Positions 35,865 to 46,218 of a DNA stretch of 64,000 nucleotides are shown here, piece after piece. The DNA is from Corynebacterium heidelbergense (GTDB lineage Bacteria > Actinomycetota > Actinomycetes > Mycobacteriales > Mycobacteriaceae). Made by a program: the position numbers and the translations under genes. A model generated the notes under the pieces. The model searched no databases. It was not told where the DNA came from and was given only the letters and a program-made list of their open reading frames with translations. The DNA lies in assembly GCF_028609845.1 (NCBI RefSeq), contig NZ_CP063191.1, forward strand, positions 1,860,001 to 1,924,000, written 5' to 3'. The stretch's first letter is position 1. Every line of letters starts with the position of its first letter.

Positions 35865-37154
35865 ATGGCCTCCCAGTCTTCCGCATCCTCGCAGTCCAGC
35901 GCCCGCCGACGCCACCGCCACGGCATCGTCCCGCTTCGACTCACCATCACCAGCGGCGAGTGGTACACCCTCTGGGCGCAGACGTGGATCGTCCACGGGG
36001 AGCACTTCCAGGGCTTCCTCGGCGAAGAGGAGCGCGCCTTCATCTTCAAGACCCCCGCCGAACTGCTGGCCTTCATCACCACCGAGGGCGAACACGACCT
36101 CAGCTCCCACCCGCAGTGGGCCTCCTTCAAGGAAGACGCAGCCGCCCAACTACAGTCCACCACGGACATCGATCTCATCGAACTGCCCGTGGAACTCACC
36201 CGCCAGGCGGACTACCGCAACACCCGAACTGTCAGCGACTCCTTCGACGTCCTGCAGTCCCTCGGAGCCGTCTTGGGCATCAGCTCCATCAACAAGTGGT
36301 TCGGGGACTACTCCGTCCTCGCGAACGTCCGCCGGGGCGCCGACCACTACGCCAGCCAAAACGGTGCCCAGGAATGGCTCTCCGTCGGCCGTCTCGTCGC
36401 CGATAACTGGCGCACTATGCTCACCGACCTGGAGGAGCACCTCCACAATCCCTCGGTCGACGAAACGGACACCTTCGCTGCCCAGGACAAGCTGGATGCC
36501 GCCAGCTTCACACCCGATCAACCAGCCGAACCGGCAGCCGCCGCTGTAACCACCCCCGCATCCACCGAGGAGGCAGACGCGACTGAGGAGGCCGGGGACC
36601 CCTACGACAACACCATCTGGTCGGAGGTCGGAATCGACCCCATCCGGATCACCATCAAGGGCCAACACGTCTACACCCTGCGCTGCTACGTCGACGGCAA
36701 ACCCCGATTCCTCGGCCGTTACGGTCAAATCAATACGTTCCCGAATCCTCGGTCCATGGTGCGGTGGATTATCGACACCACCGACCACGATCTTGAGGAA
36801 CTGGACACCTGGGGCGACGTCGTCTCCGCCGCGAACTCCGGAGAGCTGGAGGTCAGCGTCCACGATTCCAACCAGTACGCCTTCACCGGCCTGCGCGAGG
36901 ACATCGCCAAGGGCAAGGACGCTGTCGACACTGACCAGCTCGGGCGGGCCTACGAGGTCATAGCGGACGCCGCCGACTGGGCCGAGGACGACCGCGTCAA
37001 CCGAGTCCTCGTGGCCTACCCACAACTGCAGAACTACATCGCCTTCATGCTGGGCTCGCCCTCAGACACCACTCCGAGTGCCCCCTACGACGAAGAAGTG
37101 CGCGGCTGGACGGCCCTCGAAGAGGACTTCGTCAAGCGCTTCACGAAGTTCTAG
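35865..37154 (+). CDS. Conserved-type hypothetical protein with internal duplication
   Basis: This 429-residue soluble, acidic protein has no signal peptide or membrane segment. Two halves look related: residues about 23-85 (PLRLTITSGEWYTLW, LLAFITTEGEHDL) and about 259-325 (PIRITIKGQHVYTLRCYVDG, MVRWIIDTTDHDLEEL). They are joined by an acidic Ala/Thr linker (about residues 215-250). After each repeat a helical region ends in a similar place. I do not recognise a named family. It is monocistronic in appearance, and a hairpin follows it. Confidence 0.78.
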   Translation: MASQSSASSQSSARRRHRHGIVPLRLTITSGEWYTLWAQTWIVHGEHFQGFLGEEERAFIFKTPAELLAFITTEGEHDLSSHPQWASFKEDAAAQLQSTTDIDLIELPVELTRQADYRNTRTVSDSFDVLQSLGAVLGISSINKWFGDYSVLANVRRGADHYASQNGAQEWLSVGRLVADNWRTMLTDLEEHLHNPSVDETDTFAAQDKLDAASFTPDQPAEPAAAAVTTPASTEEADATEEAGDPYDNTIWSEVGIDPIRITIKGQHVYTLRCYVDGKPRFLGRYGQINTFPNPRSMVRWIIDTTDHDLEELDTWGDVVSAANSGELEVSVHDSNQYAFTGLREDIAKGKDAVDTDQLGRAYEVIADAADWAEDDRVNRVLVAYPQLQNYIAFMLGSPSDTTPSAPYDEEVRGWTALEEDFVKRFTKF

Positions 37155-37182
37155 GCCCCCCTCCCGCTGCCGTCCACCGGCC

Positions 37183-37200
37183 AGGGGTGGGGTTACCCCT
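37183..37200. terminator. Hairpin between convergent genes
   Basis: AGGGGT-GGGGTT-ACCCCT gives a 6-bp perfect stem between the duplicated-domain gene (plus) and the CUT2 ATPase gene (minus), whose stop it touches. There is no T run, so it is a weak, possibly bidirectional terminator. Confidence 0.5.
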
Positions 37201-38086
37201 ATTCGTCCCGCCGGAGTTCGTGGCTGAGCGCGTCGAGTTCGCCACCGCCGGCCATCGCCAGGGTCAACTCCTCCAGGGTGACCTCGTCATAGGCGCGGTT
37301 CATGGTCTGCTCACCCATCGTCAGCAGCACAAACCGGTCCCCCACCAGGTAGGCGTGGTGCGGATTATGTGTAACCAGAATGACCGCCACACCCCGCTCA
37401 CGGGCGGCTTTGATGAAGCGCAGCACCATGCCCGATTGCTTCACACCCAGGGCGGCCGTCGGCTCATCCAAGATGATCACCCGAGCCCCGAAGTACACCG
37501 CGCGGGCAATCGCCACCACCTGCCGCTGCCCCCCGGACAGTGTGCTGATGGGCACGTCCACATCGGGGAGGTTCACCCCCATGAGCGCTAGCTGCTCGGA
37601 CGTGACCCGCCGCATTTCGGCTGTCCGCAGCCGACCGAAGCTCCGGGTCAGCTCCTGGCCCAGGAAGAAGTTGCGCCACACCGGCATCTGCCCCACCACC
37701 GCCAGGTCCTGATACACCGTGGCGATTCCCAAGTTCAGCGCATCCTTGGGGCTGGAAAAGCGCACCGGCTTGCCGTCCACGCGGATGACCCCACTGGTCG
37801 GCTGGTGCAAGCCTGCCAATGCCTTGATCAGCGTGGACTTGCCCGCGCCGTTATCGCCCAAGACACACGTCACGGTGCTGGCGTCCACAAAGAAGCTCAC
37901 GGACTTCAGCACATCCACCGGGCCGTAGCTCTTGGACAGATCTTCCAGCTCCACGAGGTGCGTGGCATCCGCGGCCGCCCCATTCTCCTCGGGGTGCGCC
38001 AAATCCGTCACCCTCGCTGCATCCGTCGCTCTCGCTGCGCCCGTCAACTTCGCGCCGGCTGGTGTCTTCGCCTTGTTTTCGGACAT
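37199..38086 (-). CDS. ABC importer ATP-binding protein, CUT2 (RbsA/FrcA) type, single domain
   Basis: This 295-residue ATPase has Walker A GDNGAGKST, Q-loop TVYQDLAVV, signature LSGGQRQVV, Walker B VIILDEPTAALG and switch His in VTHNPHH. Sequence character is RbsA-like (IKALAGLHQPTSG, LNLGIATVYQ), but only one nucleotide-binding domain is present, as in FrcA, so two copies must act per transporter. The N-terminus has a 35-residue Ala/Thr-rich extension. It is the last gene of the binding protein-permease-ATPase operon, 2 bp after the permease. Confidence 0.87.
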   Translation of the reverse strand: MSENKAKTPAGAKLTGAARATDAARVTDLAHPEENGAAADATHLVELEDLSKSYGPVDVLKSVSFFVDASTVTCVLGDNGAGKSTLIKALAGLHQPTSGVIRVDGKPVRFSSPKDALNLGIATVYQDLAVVGQMPVWRNFFLGQELTRSFGRLRTAEMRRVTSEQLALMGVNLPDVDVPISTLSGGQRQVVAIARAVYFGARVIILDEPTAALGVKQSGMVLRFIKAARERGVAVILVTHNPHHAYLVGDRFVLLTMGEQTMNRAYDEVTLEELTLAMAGGGELDALSHELRRDE

Positions 38087-38088
38087 CG

Positions 38089-39144
38089 CTAGGACCGGCC
38101 TTCCGTGAAGCGGGAAAAGGTGTTGTTCGTAATGACGGCGAACAGCAGCATTGCGCCGAGGAAGAACTTAAACCAATCCGGATTCCAGCCGGCGTACACA
38201 ATGCCCTGGTTGGTCATACCGAAGATCAGCGCACCGATCGCCGTGCCCACCGCGGTCCCCCGGCCGCCGTTCAGGGCACAGCCGCCGATCACCGCGGCGA
38301 TGATGTACAGGAACTCGTTGCCCACGCCCTGTCCGGCCTGGATCGAATCGAAGGCAAACAGATTGTGCATGCCCACGAACCAGGCGGCGAAGCCCACCAG
38401 CATGAACAGGGAAATCTTCGTGCGCTGCACGGGCACGCCCACGGCGCGCGCGGCGTTGGCGTCCCCACCCACTGCAAAAAACCAGTTACCGAACCGCGTC
38501 TTAAACAGCAACCAACTGGCCACGGCCACAAACAGGATCCACCACACCACTGTGATTCGGATGTTTACCCCAAACACGGAGAAAGAGGAGGCGAAGAAAG
38601 CCTTGGCGGAGTTGAACCCCTCCATGTCGGAGATGCCGGGGGTAGCGACCTGCCCGGTGACCATCTTCGTCACCGCAAGATTGACCCCCTGCAGAATGAG
38701 GAACATCGCCAAGGTGATGAGGAAGGAATGGATCCCGGTGCGCATCACCAAAAAGCCGTTGATTGCCCCGATGGCCAGGGCGAAGAGGAGGGACAGCCCC
38801 ACCCCCACCCAGGAGTTCAGCCAGAAGTTGTAGTTCAGCATCGTGGCGCACAGGGCGGTGGAGGTCACGGCCACACCGGAGGACAGGTCGAACTCGTCGC
38901 CTATCATTAGCAGCCCCACCGCGAGGGCCATAATGCCCATCGTGGAGGAGGCGTAGAGAACGGTGGCGAAGGCGTCCGCGCTGCGGAAGGCCGGGGCGAC
39001 CACCATGAACAGGACGAAAATGACGACCGCGCCGAGCACGCTGGTCAGCTCCGGGCGTTTCAGCAGGCGCGCTCCGCGGGAGGCAGTGTTCCCAGCGGTC
39101 GGCTTCTCGGCGGCCTTCCGGGCCGGAGCAGCAGATTCGGTCAT
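38089..39144 (-). CDS. ABC importer permease, CUT2 (RbsC) type
   Basis: A 351-residue membrane protein with 8-10 helices and RbsC/YjfF-like features: GDEFDLSSGVAV near the second or third helix, MRTGIHSFLITLAMFLILQG and GGCALNGGRGTAVGT. It overlaps the upstream binding-protein stop by 1 bp. In this family the permease passes pentoses, inositol or similar small sugars. Confidence 0.87.
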   Translation of the reverse strand: MTESAAPARKAAEKPTAGNTASRGARLLKRPELTSVLGAVVIFVLFMVVAPAFRSADAFATVLYASSTMGIMALAVGLLMIGDEFDLSSGVAVTSTALCATMLNYNFWLNSWVGVGLSLLFALAIGAINGFLVMRTGIHSFLITLAMFLILQGVNLAVTKMVTGQVATPGISDMEGFNSAKAFFASSFSVFGVNIRITVVWWILFVAVASWLLFKTRFGNWFFAVGGDANAARAVGVPVQRTKISLFMLVGFAAWFVGMHNLFAFDSIQAGQGVGNEFLYIIAAVIGGCALNGGRGTAVGTAIGALIFGMTNQGIVYAGWNPDWFKFFLGAMLLFAVITNNTFSRFTEGRS

Positions 39145-40223
39145 CAGCGCAGCCCCTGCTTAGCGGCGTCCGAGATCTTATCCACGTTCGACTTATCCAC
39201 GAAGCTGGGGCCAGTGAACACCGGCTGCCCGCCACCCATCGTGGAGCCATTTCGCTTGGCGAGCCACAGGGAATCGATCGCCAGGTATCCCTGCAGGTAG
39301 GGCTGCTGATCCACAGCCCACTGCACCTCGCCGTTGCGGATGGCGGTGACCAGTTCCGCATTCGTGTCGAAGGTGGCGACCTTCGCCTGGGACCCCGCGG
39401 CCTCCTTGGACTTCGCGGCGGTCAGCGCCACCGGCGCGACAAGCCCCATGATCCAGTCCACGCTTTTATCCTGAGCCAGCTTGGCCTGCACCGTGGACTG
39501 CACGGCGGTGAGGTCCATGCCGTTGACGTAAAGGTTCTCCACCTGCCCGCCGCCGGATTGCACTCCCTTGGCGATCCCGGCGCAGCGGGCCTCCTGGGAG
39601 GGGTTGCCCTGTTCGTGGATCACGCACAGCACCTTTTTCGCCTTCTCCTTGGCCAGGCGCTCCCCAGCGCGCTGACCGGCGATGTTCTCGTCCTGCCCAA
39701 AGAATGCCCGCACCCCGTATCGGGCGTAGTTGTCCATGCCGGAGTTGAGGGCTACGACCGGGATCCCGGCGTCCACGGCCTTCTGGGCCACGGGGCCGAT
39801 GGCCTGCGCAGTAGGCATGGTGAGGGCGATGCCGTCGGCCTTGGAGTCGATGGCGTTTTGGACGAGGTTCGACTGGTCGGGGGCCTGCGGTGCGGAGCTG
39901 TAGCGCAGCTCCAGGTTGTCCTTCTTCGCGGCATCCTCCGCGCCTTTGCGCACGAGATCCCAGAAGGTATCGCCGGGGGCACCGTGGCTCACCATGGCGA
40001 CGGTGTAGCGCGGGGTGTCCACTCCGCCGCCGCCGGAGCCGTCTCCATTGCTGGTGCGGGGGCGCCCGCCGGTGGAGGAGCATGCAGTAAGCGTGGTGGC
40101 CACGCAAAGAAGGATGAGAAGCGCACCAAGGACCAGCATGCCGGGAGCGCGTCGTTGCTCGCGGGGCCCGGGGTTTCCCGGACCGAGGGGCAGCGCTGCC
40201 GCTGCGGGGTTCAGCTTGTTCAC
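39144..40223 (-). CDS. Sugar/nucleoside-type periplasmic-binding lipoprotein
   Basis: A GTG start gives an N-terminus with a basic patch (REQRR), a hydrophobic stretch and lipobox LTAC, with the lipidated Cys at residue 48. The fold is a type-1 periplasmic binding protein 4 (YTVAMVSHGAPGDTFWDLV, SKADGIALTMPTA, GIPVVALNSGMDNYA). It is the receptor for the CUT2 permease and ATPase downstream. The next gene upstream encodes adenosine deaminase on the same strand, so ribose, a nucleoside or a related sugar is a reasonable guess for the ligand. Confidence 0.87.
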   Translation of the reverse strand: MNKLNPAAAALPLGPGNPGPREQRRAPGMLVLGALLILLCVATTLTACSSTGGRPRTSNGDGSGGGGVDTPRYTVAMVSHGAPGDTFWDLVRKGAEDAAKKDNLELRYSSAPQAPDQSNLVQNAIDSKADGIALTMPTAQAIGPVAQKAVDAGIPVVALNSGMDNYARYGVRAFFGQDENIAGQRAGERLAKEKAKKVLCVIHEQGNPSQEARCAGIAKGVQSGGGQVENLYVNGMDLTAVQSTVQAKLAQDKSVDWIMGLVAPVALTAAKSKEAAGSQAKVATFDTNAELVTAIRNGEVQWAVDQQPYLQGYLAIDSLWLAKRNGSTMGGGQPVFTGPSFVDKSNVDKISDAAKQGLR

Positions 40224-40336
40224 AATTGCTGATTTTCCGCAGGTGGGAGGCCGGAAGTCAATTCCCGGTCCAAAGTTCTGGAAGGATTCAGACGCCAGGA
40301 GCAGGGCGTTTGCCGAACCTCCCCCAAGGGGTGGCT

Positions 40337-41602
40337 CTAGCCGCGGGCGGAATCCCCGCGATCATCCGGAGACTCCGGGGCCTCCGCATCCAGATCCAGC
40401 CCCAGCTCCTCCAACTCCGCCTTGAGGTTCTCCATGGATAGTTCGAGGTTCTCGCCGGCTCCTGCCGTCTCGGGCCGGGCGGGGTGCTCCGCGGTCTGCT
40501 CGTCGTCCGCGAACCGCCCCTGCGCTGCCATGTAGGCGGGGTAGATGACTTCCCGTTCCAAGTCCTCCCGCAAGGGCGCGTCGCAGAAGGCCACCTGCAG
40601 CGAGTTGGTGGTCATCTCCAGCATCTGCCACAGCTCCAGATCGGCGTCCTCGGCGAGCACCGTGAACTCCCGGCTCAGGGAGGTGCCGCTCACCAGGCGA
40701 TTATCCGTGTTGATCGTGCACACGAAGCCCGTTTCGTACAGGAAGCCGAAAGGGTGATCGGCGATGGTCTCACACACCCCGGTCTGGGTATTGGAGGTCG
40801 GGCAAATCTCCAAGGGGATCCGCCGGTCCCGAATCGCGGCGGCCACCTTCCCCGGCACGACCCCGCTCATCGTCGCGTCGAAATCCTCGTAGACCCGCAC
40901 ACCATGGCCGATGCGGCTGGCACCCAGGGCCACTGCCTCCTGCAGGGACTCCACCCCGGCTGCCTCCCCGGCGTGAATGGTGAATGGGACCAAGTTCTTG
41001 CGCAGCAGGTCGAACGCCGCCTCGTGCTTGGTGGGCGGGAAGCCGTCTTCTGGCCCGGCAATGTCGAAGCCCACCACGTAACCCTCTCCGGGGCTGTCCG
41101 GGCCGAAATTGTCGATGGTCAGTTGGGCGATTTCCGTGGAACGGTCCGCTTGCCGCATGGCGCACAGAATGAGCCGGGCGTGGGCCCGCTTGCCCTGGGC
41201 GGCCACGGCGCGCTCCCCTTCCTTCACGCCCCGGACCGCGGCGTCCACAATGTCCTGCAGCTCTAGCCCCCGCTCCTGGTGCTGCTCTGGGGCAAAGCGC
41301 AGCTCGGCGTAGCAGACGTTATCCGCGGCCAAGTCCTCCACGGCCTCCTTGGCGATCCGGGCGATGGCCTCCGCCGTCTGCATGACGGCGGTGGTGTGGT
41401 CGAACATCTTGAGATACGTCGGCAGATCCCCCGAATTGGCCGCATCGTAGAACCACTGCTTGAGCTCCGCGGGGTCCGTGGTGGGAAGCTCGTGACCGAT
41501 CTGGGCGGAGAGCTCCACGATGGTGGCGGTCCGCAACCCCCCGTCTAGGTGGTCGTGGAGTTCGATCTTCGGCAGGCTTTGGATCAGCTGAGCATCAATC
41601 AT
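40337..41602 (-). CDS. add: Adenosine deaminase
   Basis: This 421-residue zinc hydrolase converts adenosine to inosine. Motifs: LPKIELHDHLDGG (metal His pair), FTIHAGEAAG (catalytic Glu), ASRIGHGVR, LEICPTSNTQTG and TINTDNRLVSGT. The C-terminal 60 residues form an acidic, Ala/Glu-rich tail beyond the enzyme fold. It lies 113 bp upstream of the CUT2 importer on the same strand and may be co-regulated with it in nucleoside salvage. Confidence 0.93.
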   Translation of the reverse strand: MIDAQLIQSLPKIELHDHLDGGLRTATIVELSAQIGHELPTTDPAELKQWFYDAANSGDLPTYLKMFDHTTAVMQTAEAIARIAKEAVEDLAADNVCYAELRFAPEQHQERGLELQDIVDAAVRGVKEGERAVAAQGKRAHARLILCAMRQADRSTEIAQLTIDNFGPDSPGEGYVVGFDIAGPEDGFPPTKHEAAFDLLRKNLVPFTIHAGEAAGVESLQEAVALGASRIGHGVRVYEDFDATMSGVVPGKVAAAIRDRRIPLEICPTSNTQTGVCETIADHPFGFLYETGFVCTINTDNRLVSGTSLSREFTVLAEDADLELWQMLEMTTNSLQVAFCDAPLREDLEREVIYPAYMAAQGRFADDEQTAEHPARPETAGAGENLELSMENLKAELEELGLDLDAEAPESPDDRGDSARG

Positions 41603-41613
41603 GTCAGCGGATT

Positions 41614-42708
41614 CTACTTGTCGCGGCGAAACATCCCCGTGACCAAGCCCCCGGCCAGCACACCGATCGCTGCCCCCACTCCCATCAAGCCGGCCTTCGC
41701 CGTGTCGGTGGAGCCAGTGCGCACCTCTTGCCGCACCCGAATGACGGCGGCCGGCGGAACCTCGGGAAGCACCTCAGACAGCGCCTCCGGGGTAGTCGCC
41801 GCCCAGGCTGAGCAGTACAGCACGATACGCCACACGAAATACATTAGGACCATCACACCGATGATCGGCCCGAACGCCGCCCCGGCGGGGTTGCTCAACG
41901 CCTTGGAAAAGAAGAGGCTACCGAACTGCTTGAAGATCTCGAAGGCGATAGCGCCGATCACGGCGGCGCGGGCCGCCGACTTACGGGGCACCCGCGTCCG
42001 GGGCAGGTAGACGATGAGCCAGAGGAACACCAAGTAGTTGGCGATGAGGCCAATCACCAGCGCCGCGAGGAACGTGAGGAATCGCGCGCCGGGAATGGCG
42101 TCCAACCCCACCAATTCCAGCAACCGCGAGGTCAACCCGGAGTTACCGGCAATCGTCACGGCGAATGCGACGATAAGGGCAATGATCAGCACGATGAGGC
42201 CGATGAGGTCCTTGATCTTGCCGCGCAGGAGGTTCTGGGCCACACCCGGCACCCGCCACATGGAGGAAGCCCCCATCCGCAGGTGGCTCATCCACGTCAG
42301 CCCGGACCACAGGGCCAACAGCAGACCGATGGAGAACACTGAGCCGGCCTGGTCCACCGCCTGCTTGATGATGGTCTTGAGGATGTCCCCCATCTGCCCT
42401 TCGCCGGTTTGGGCGGCGCGCTCCAGCACCCGGTTCAGCAGGTCCTGATTGTTCGCCAGCACGAGGGCCAGGATGGCGAAGGAGAGCATGAGGAGGGGGA
42501 ACAGGGACAACACGGAAAAGTAGGTGATGCCGGCGGCGAATTGGTTGCCGCCGGCCTTGCTGTAGCGTTCCTGCATCCGCATGACGTGATCGAACCAGGG
42601 CCACTTGTCGCGGAATTTCTCCAGCGGGCCCTCATCGTCCTTGCGGGTACGCTCAACGCCGCGGCTATCGAGCTTGTCACGGTCCGGTTCGGTGGTTGTC
42701 GCAGCCAC
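41614..42708 (-). CDS. YihY/BrkB-family membrane protein
   Basis: A 364-residue protein with about six membrane helices: AAGITYFSVLSLFPLLML near residue 60 (a family hallmark), LALWSGLTWMSHLRMG, LIVLIIALIVAFAVTIAG and LMYFVWRIVLYCSAW. The cytoplasmic ends are charged. YihY/BrkB proteins are inner-membrane proteins of uncertain function, not RNase BN. The trpS-BrkB order also occurs in C. glutamicum as I recall. Confidence 0.88.
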   Translation of the reverse strand: MAATTTEPDRDKLDSRGVERTRKDDEGPLEKFRDKWPWFDHVMRMQERYSKAGGNQFAAGITYFSVLSLFPLLMLSFAILALVLANNQDLLNRVLERAAQTGEGQMGDILKTIIKQAVDQAGSVFSIGLLLALWSGLTWMSHLRMGASSMWRVPGVAQNLLRGKIKDLIGLIVLIIALIVAFAVTIAGNSGLTSRLLELVGLDAIPGARFLTFLAALVIGLIANYLVFLWLIVYLPRTRVPRKSAARAAVIGAIAFEIFKQFGSLFFSKALSNPAGAAFGPIIGVMVLMYFVWRIVLYCSAWAATTPEALSEVLPEVPPAAVIRVRQEVRTGSTDTAKAGLMGVGAAIGVLAGGLVTGMFRRDK

Positions 42709-42750
42709 GGCGGGGCCCGTCCTCTCGGTGTTCTGTGGGAGGGTGGTTTC

Positions 42751-42774
42751 GGCGCGGTCAGACTGGGCCGCGCC
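42751..42774. repeat. GC stem-loop between trpS and the BrkB gene
   Basis: GGCGCGG and CCGCGCC form a perfect 7-bp stem with a 10-base loop, 43 bp upstream of the BrkB-family start. It has no T tract. It may belong to the BrkB leader or contribute to termination of trpS transcripts. Confidence 0.4.
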
Positions 42775-42780
42775 ATTGAT

Positions 42781-42799
42781 GTAAAACGTCTGCGTTTAC
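42781..42799 (-). terminator. trpS terminator hairpin
   Basis: Read on the minus strand, GTAAACG-CAGA-CGTTTTAC forms a stem with a single bulge and T-rich 3' arm, 35 bp after the trpS stop codon. It is a plausible intrinsic terminator. Confidence 0.5.
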
Positions 42800-42833
42800 C
42801 TTAGTGGCAAACGGCGCCTGCAGGGGGAGAACG

Positions 42834-44291
<1,458 letters not shown>

Positions 44292-44295
<4 letters not shown>

Positions 44296-45167
44296 ACTTC
44301 GCACAGCTCTCCCTGATTTGCCTGGTGGCCATTAGCGGACCGGCACTTTCGTTGTCGAAGACGGCACGGGTGCCCGTGGTCATCGGTGAATTGGCAGTGG
44401 GATTAATACTGGGGGCCACAGGTTTTCGGGTGCTGCAAGCTGGGGATCCAACGTTCGGCTTTCTGGCAGATATCGGGTTTGCTCTGGTCATGTTCATGGC
44501 CGGAAGCCACGTCCCGGTGCGGAACCCCGCGTTGAAAAAGGGGGCCGTAAGAGGGGCGGCACGGGCACTGGGTATCGCGGTGGTATCGATCGTGTTGGGC
44601 ATTGTGGTGGCGCGAGCTTTCCACAATTCGCATGCCGCGATGTATGCGGTTTTGATGGCAAGCTCTTCTGCGTCCCTGATCATGCCCTCGCTGGAGGGAG
44701 TGCCGTTGACCGGACGCTCGATGGTAGAGGTGCTGCCGCAGTTGGCGCTGGCAGACGCGTTGTGCATCGTGGCTCTTCCCTTCGCGATCGACCCAGCGCA
44801 CGTGACCCGCGCCGTGACGGGGGCAGTATTGGTACTGGCAGCGGCCGGGGCAGTATTCGCGGTGCTGCGCTTTGTGGAGTCGCGTGGTTACCGGCGGCGG
44901 GTACACCGGGTATCCGAGGAGCGGGGTCTGGCCCTGGAACTGCGGGTCAGCTTGGCGCTGCTGTTCGGACTGGCGGCGCTGGCTCTAACTGCTGCGGCAC
45001 AGTTGGGCGTACCGGTGGCTGGGGCAACAACGGGCACCAAGCTGCATCTGCTGGCGCTAGGGGAGGCGACCGCCATCCTTCTCGAAGCGATCATCATGAT
45101 CGCGGTCACGACGGCGCTTTCTGGACGAGTGTCCACTCTCGCCCGAGCGGAGGCCGCTGCGGCCTAA
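44292..45167 (+). CDS. CPA2-type cation/proton antiporter, internally shortened
   Basis: The N-terminal part (residues 1-230) follows the Kef/NapA-like antiporter pattern: VPVVIGELAVGLILGATG, FALVMFMAGSHVPVRN, YAVLMASSSASLI and RRVHRVSEERGLALELRVS. Then LLFGLAALAL joins directly to TAAAQLGVPVAGATTGT, which normally comes about 90-100 residues later. Total length is 291 instead of about 390. Several transmembrane helices are therefore missing and transport is unlikely. The junction is near base 44985. It overlaps the ParB-like gene by 4 bp. Confidence 0.72.
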
Positions 45168-45276
45168 CAGTGCCGGGCGCTCCATGACGAGCGCGGCCAT
45201 TCACAACACGCTATCCTCGCTTGAGTACAGAGGTAGGCTATCCACCTTCGTCAGCCCTTCGTCCGTAGGAGCCAAT

Positions 45277-45456
45277 TTGAATTTCGGACCCATTGAACTT
45301 CTTGTCATACTTGTTTGCATCGGATTGAATCTTCTAGTTCCAGGTCTACTCATCTACGTGATCATCTTGCTCTTGCGCAGAAACAAGCAGGCTGACAGGC
45401 CAGAGAGCGAATCACACCCATTCACCGAGAAAGGCCAAAGTTCTCAGCCTCGGTAG
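45277..45456 (+). CDS. Small single-pass membrane protein
   Basis: A TTG start at 45277 preceded by TAGGAG gives 59 residues: about 8 external residues, a long hydrophobic helix (LLVILVCIGLNLLVPGLLIY), a basic RRNKQ stop-transfer and a polar tail. The frame is open from ATG 45184, but that region lacks a ribosome site. Base composition is AT-richer than neighbours. Function unknown. Confidence 0.5.
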   Translation: MNFGPIELLVILVCIGLNLLVPGLLIYVIILLLRRNKQADRPESESHPFTEKGQSSQPR

Positions 45457-45555
45457 AGAGGACCTGATCCCCGGCAGCTCCACGCTGAATGAAGAGGTCA
45501 TGCCTTTGGGTCAGCAACCGCACCGCAGAGCCGGATCGACGAAGGGGACCTTGCT

Positions 45556-46173
45556 ATGCGCCGATTTCAGGGCCTCTGGCCCGCCATCTTCCGCGATCTA
45601 TGTATTGGCTGCCTGAATTTCTTGCCCACCGCGATTGCCGCCACTGCGGTAAACGCGCGTTGCCGCCCAAATAACCGGCCGCACCCGATCCTTACCGGTG
45701 CAACGGCGGCGCTCACCTCCATCAGCGGCTCAACTCTGACCGCACAGTTAGACCGTCCGCTCGCCCGCAGGCAGGGAACTCGGGTACCGCATGGTGGGCT
45801 CGCAACGGCCACTGCGTTGACGGGTCCCGCACTAGCTGGAATGCTGACATCTCTCATCGCGGGACGTACCAGGAACAGCGCGGCCCGGGGTGCTGTGGTT
45901 GGCCTGTTTGGTTCGTTACCCCTCACCCTCTTGGCCAAACCGTGGAACCCCCCGATGCACACCGACGAGGAACTAGCGGAGCTCGCAACAGAATTTGGCC
46001 GGGCCACTAGGCGCTTAGCTAAAGAACATAGAGCAGAAGTAGCCGAGAAGTATCGGGAACACACCCGCCGCAAACTTCGATCCAATTACGCCAAGCTCCG
46101 CCCCGAAAACCGCCCTTACTTCCCACCGCGCTACCTCGAGTCCACTGATGCAGACGGAGATGTGCTGGGCTAG
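45556..46173 (+). CDS. Hypothetical membrane-associated protein
   Basis: This 205-residue protein has hydrophobic segments near residues 15-32, 83-102 and 110-126, then a strongly charged helical C-terminus (LATEFGRATRRLAKEHRAEV, EKYREHTRRKLRSNYAK). AGGGGA precedes the ATG. I do not recognise a family. Codon use and lower GC set it apart from the core genes, consistent with acquired DNA. Confidence 0.55.
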   Translation: MRRFQGLWPAIFRDLCIGCLNFLPTAIAATAVNARCRPNNRPHPILTGATAALTSISGSTLTAQLDRPLARRQGTRVPHGGLATATALTGPALAGMLTSLIAGRTRNSAARGAVVGLFGSLPLTLLAKPWNPPMHTDEELAELATEFGRATRRLAKEHRAEVAEKYREHTRRKLRSNYAKLRPENRPYFPPRYLESTDADGDVLG

Positions 46174-46218
46174 TTGCAGGACTCGCAACCAGTGATCCGA
46201 CAAACCGATGGTTGTTTG

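Noticed and set aside
34806..36149. Long minus-strand open frame of 447 codons opposite the NlpC/P60 gene
   Set aside because: It is antisense to a clear hydrolase domain, its product is Gly/Arg-rich without any motif, and long shadow frames are common in GC-rich DNA.
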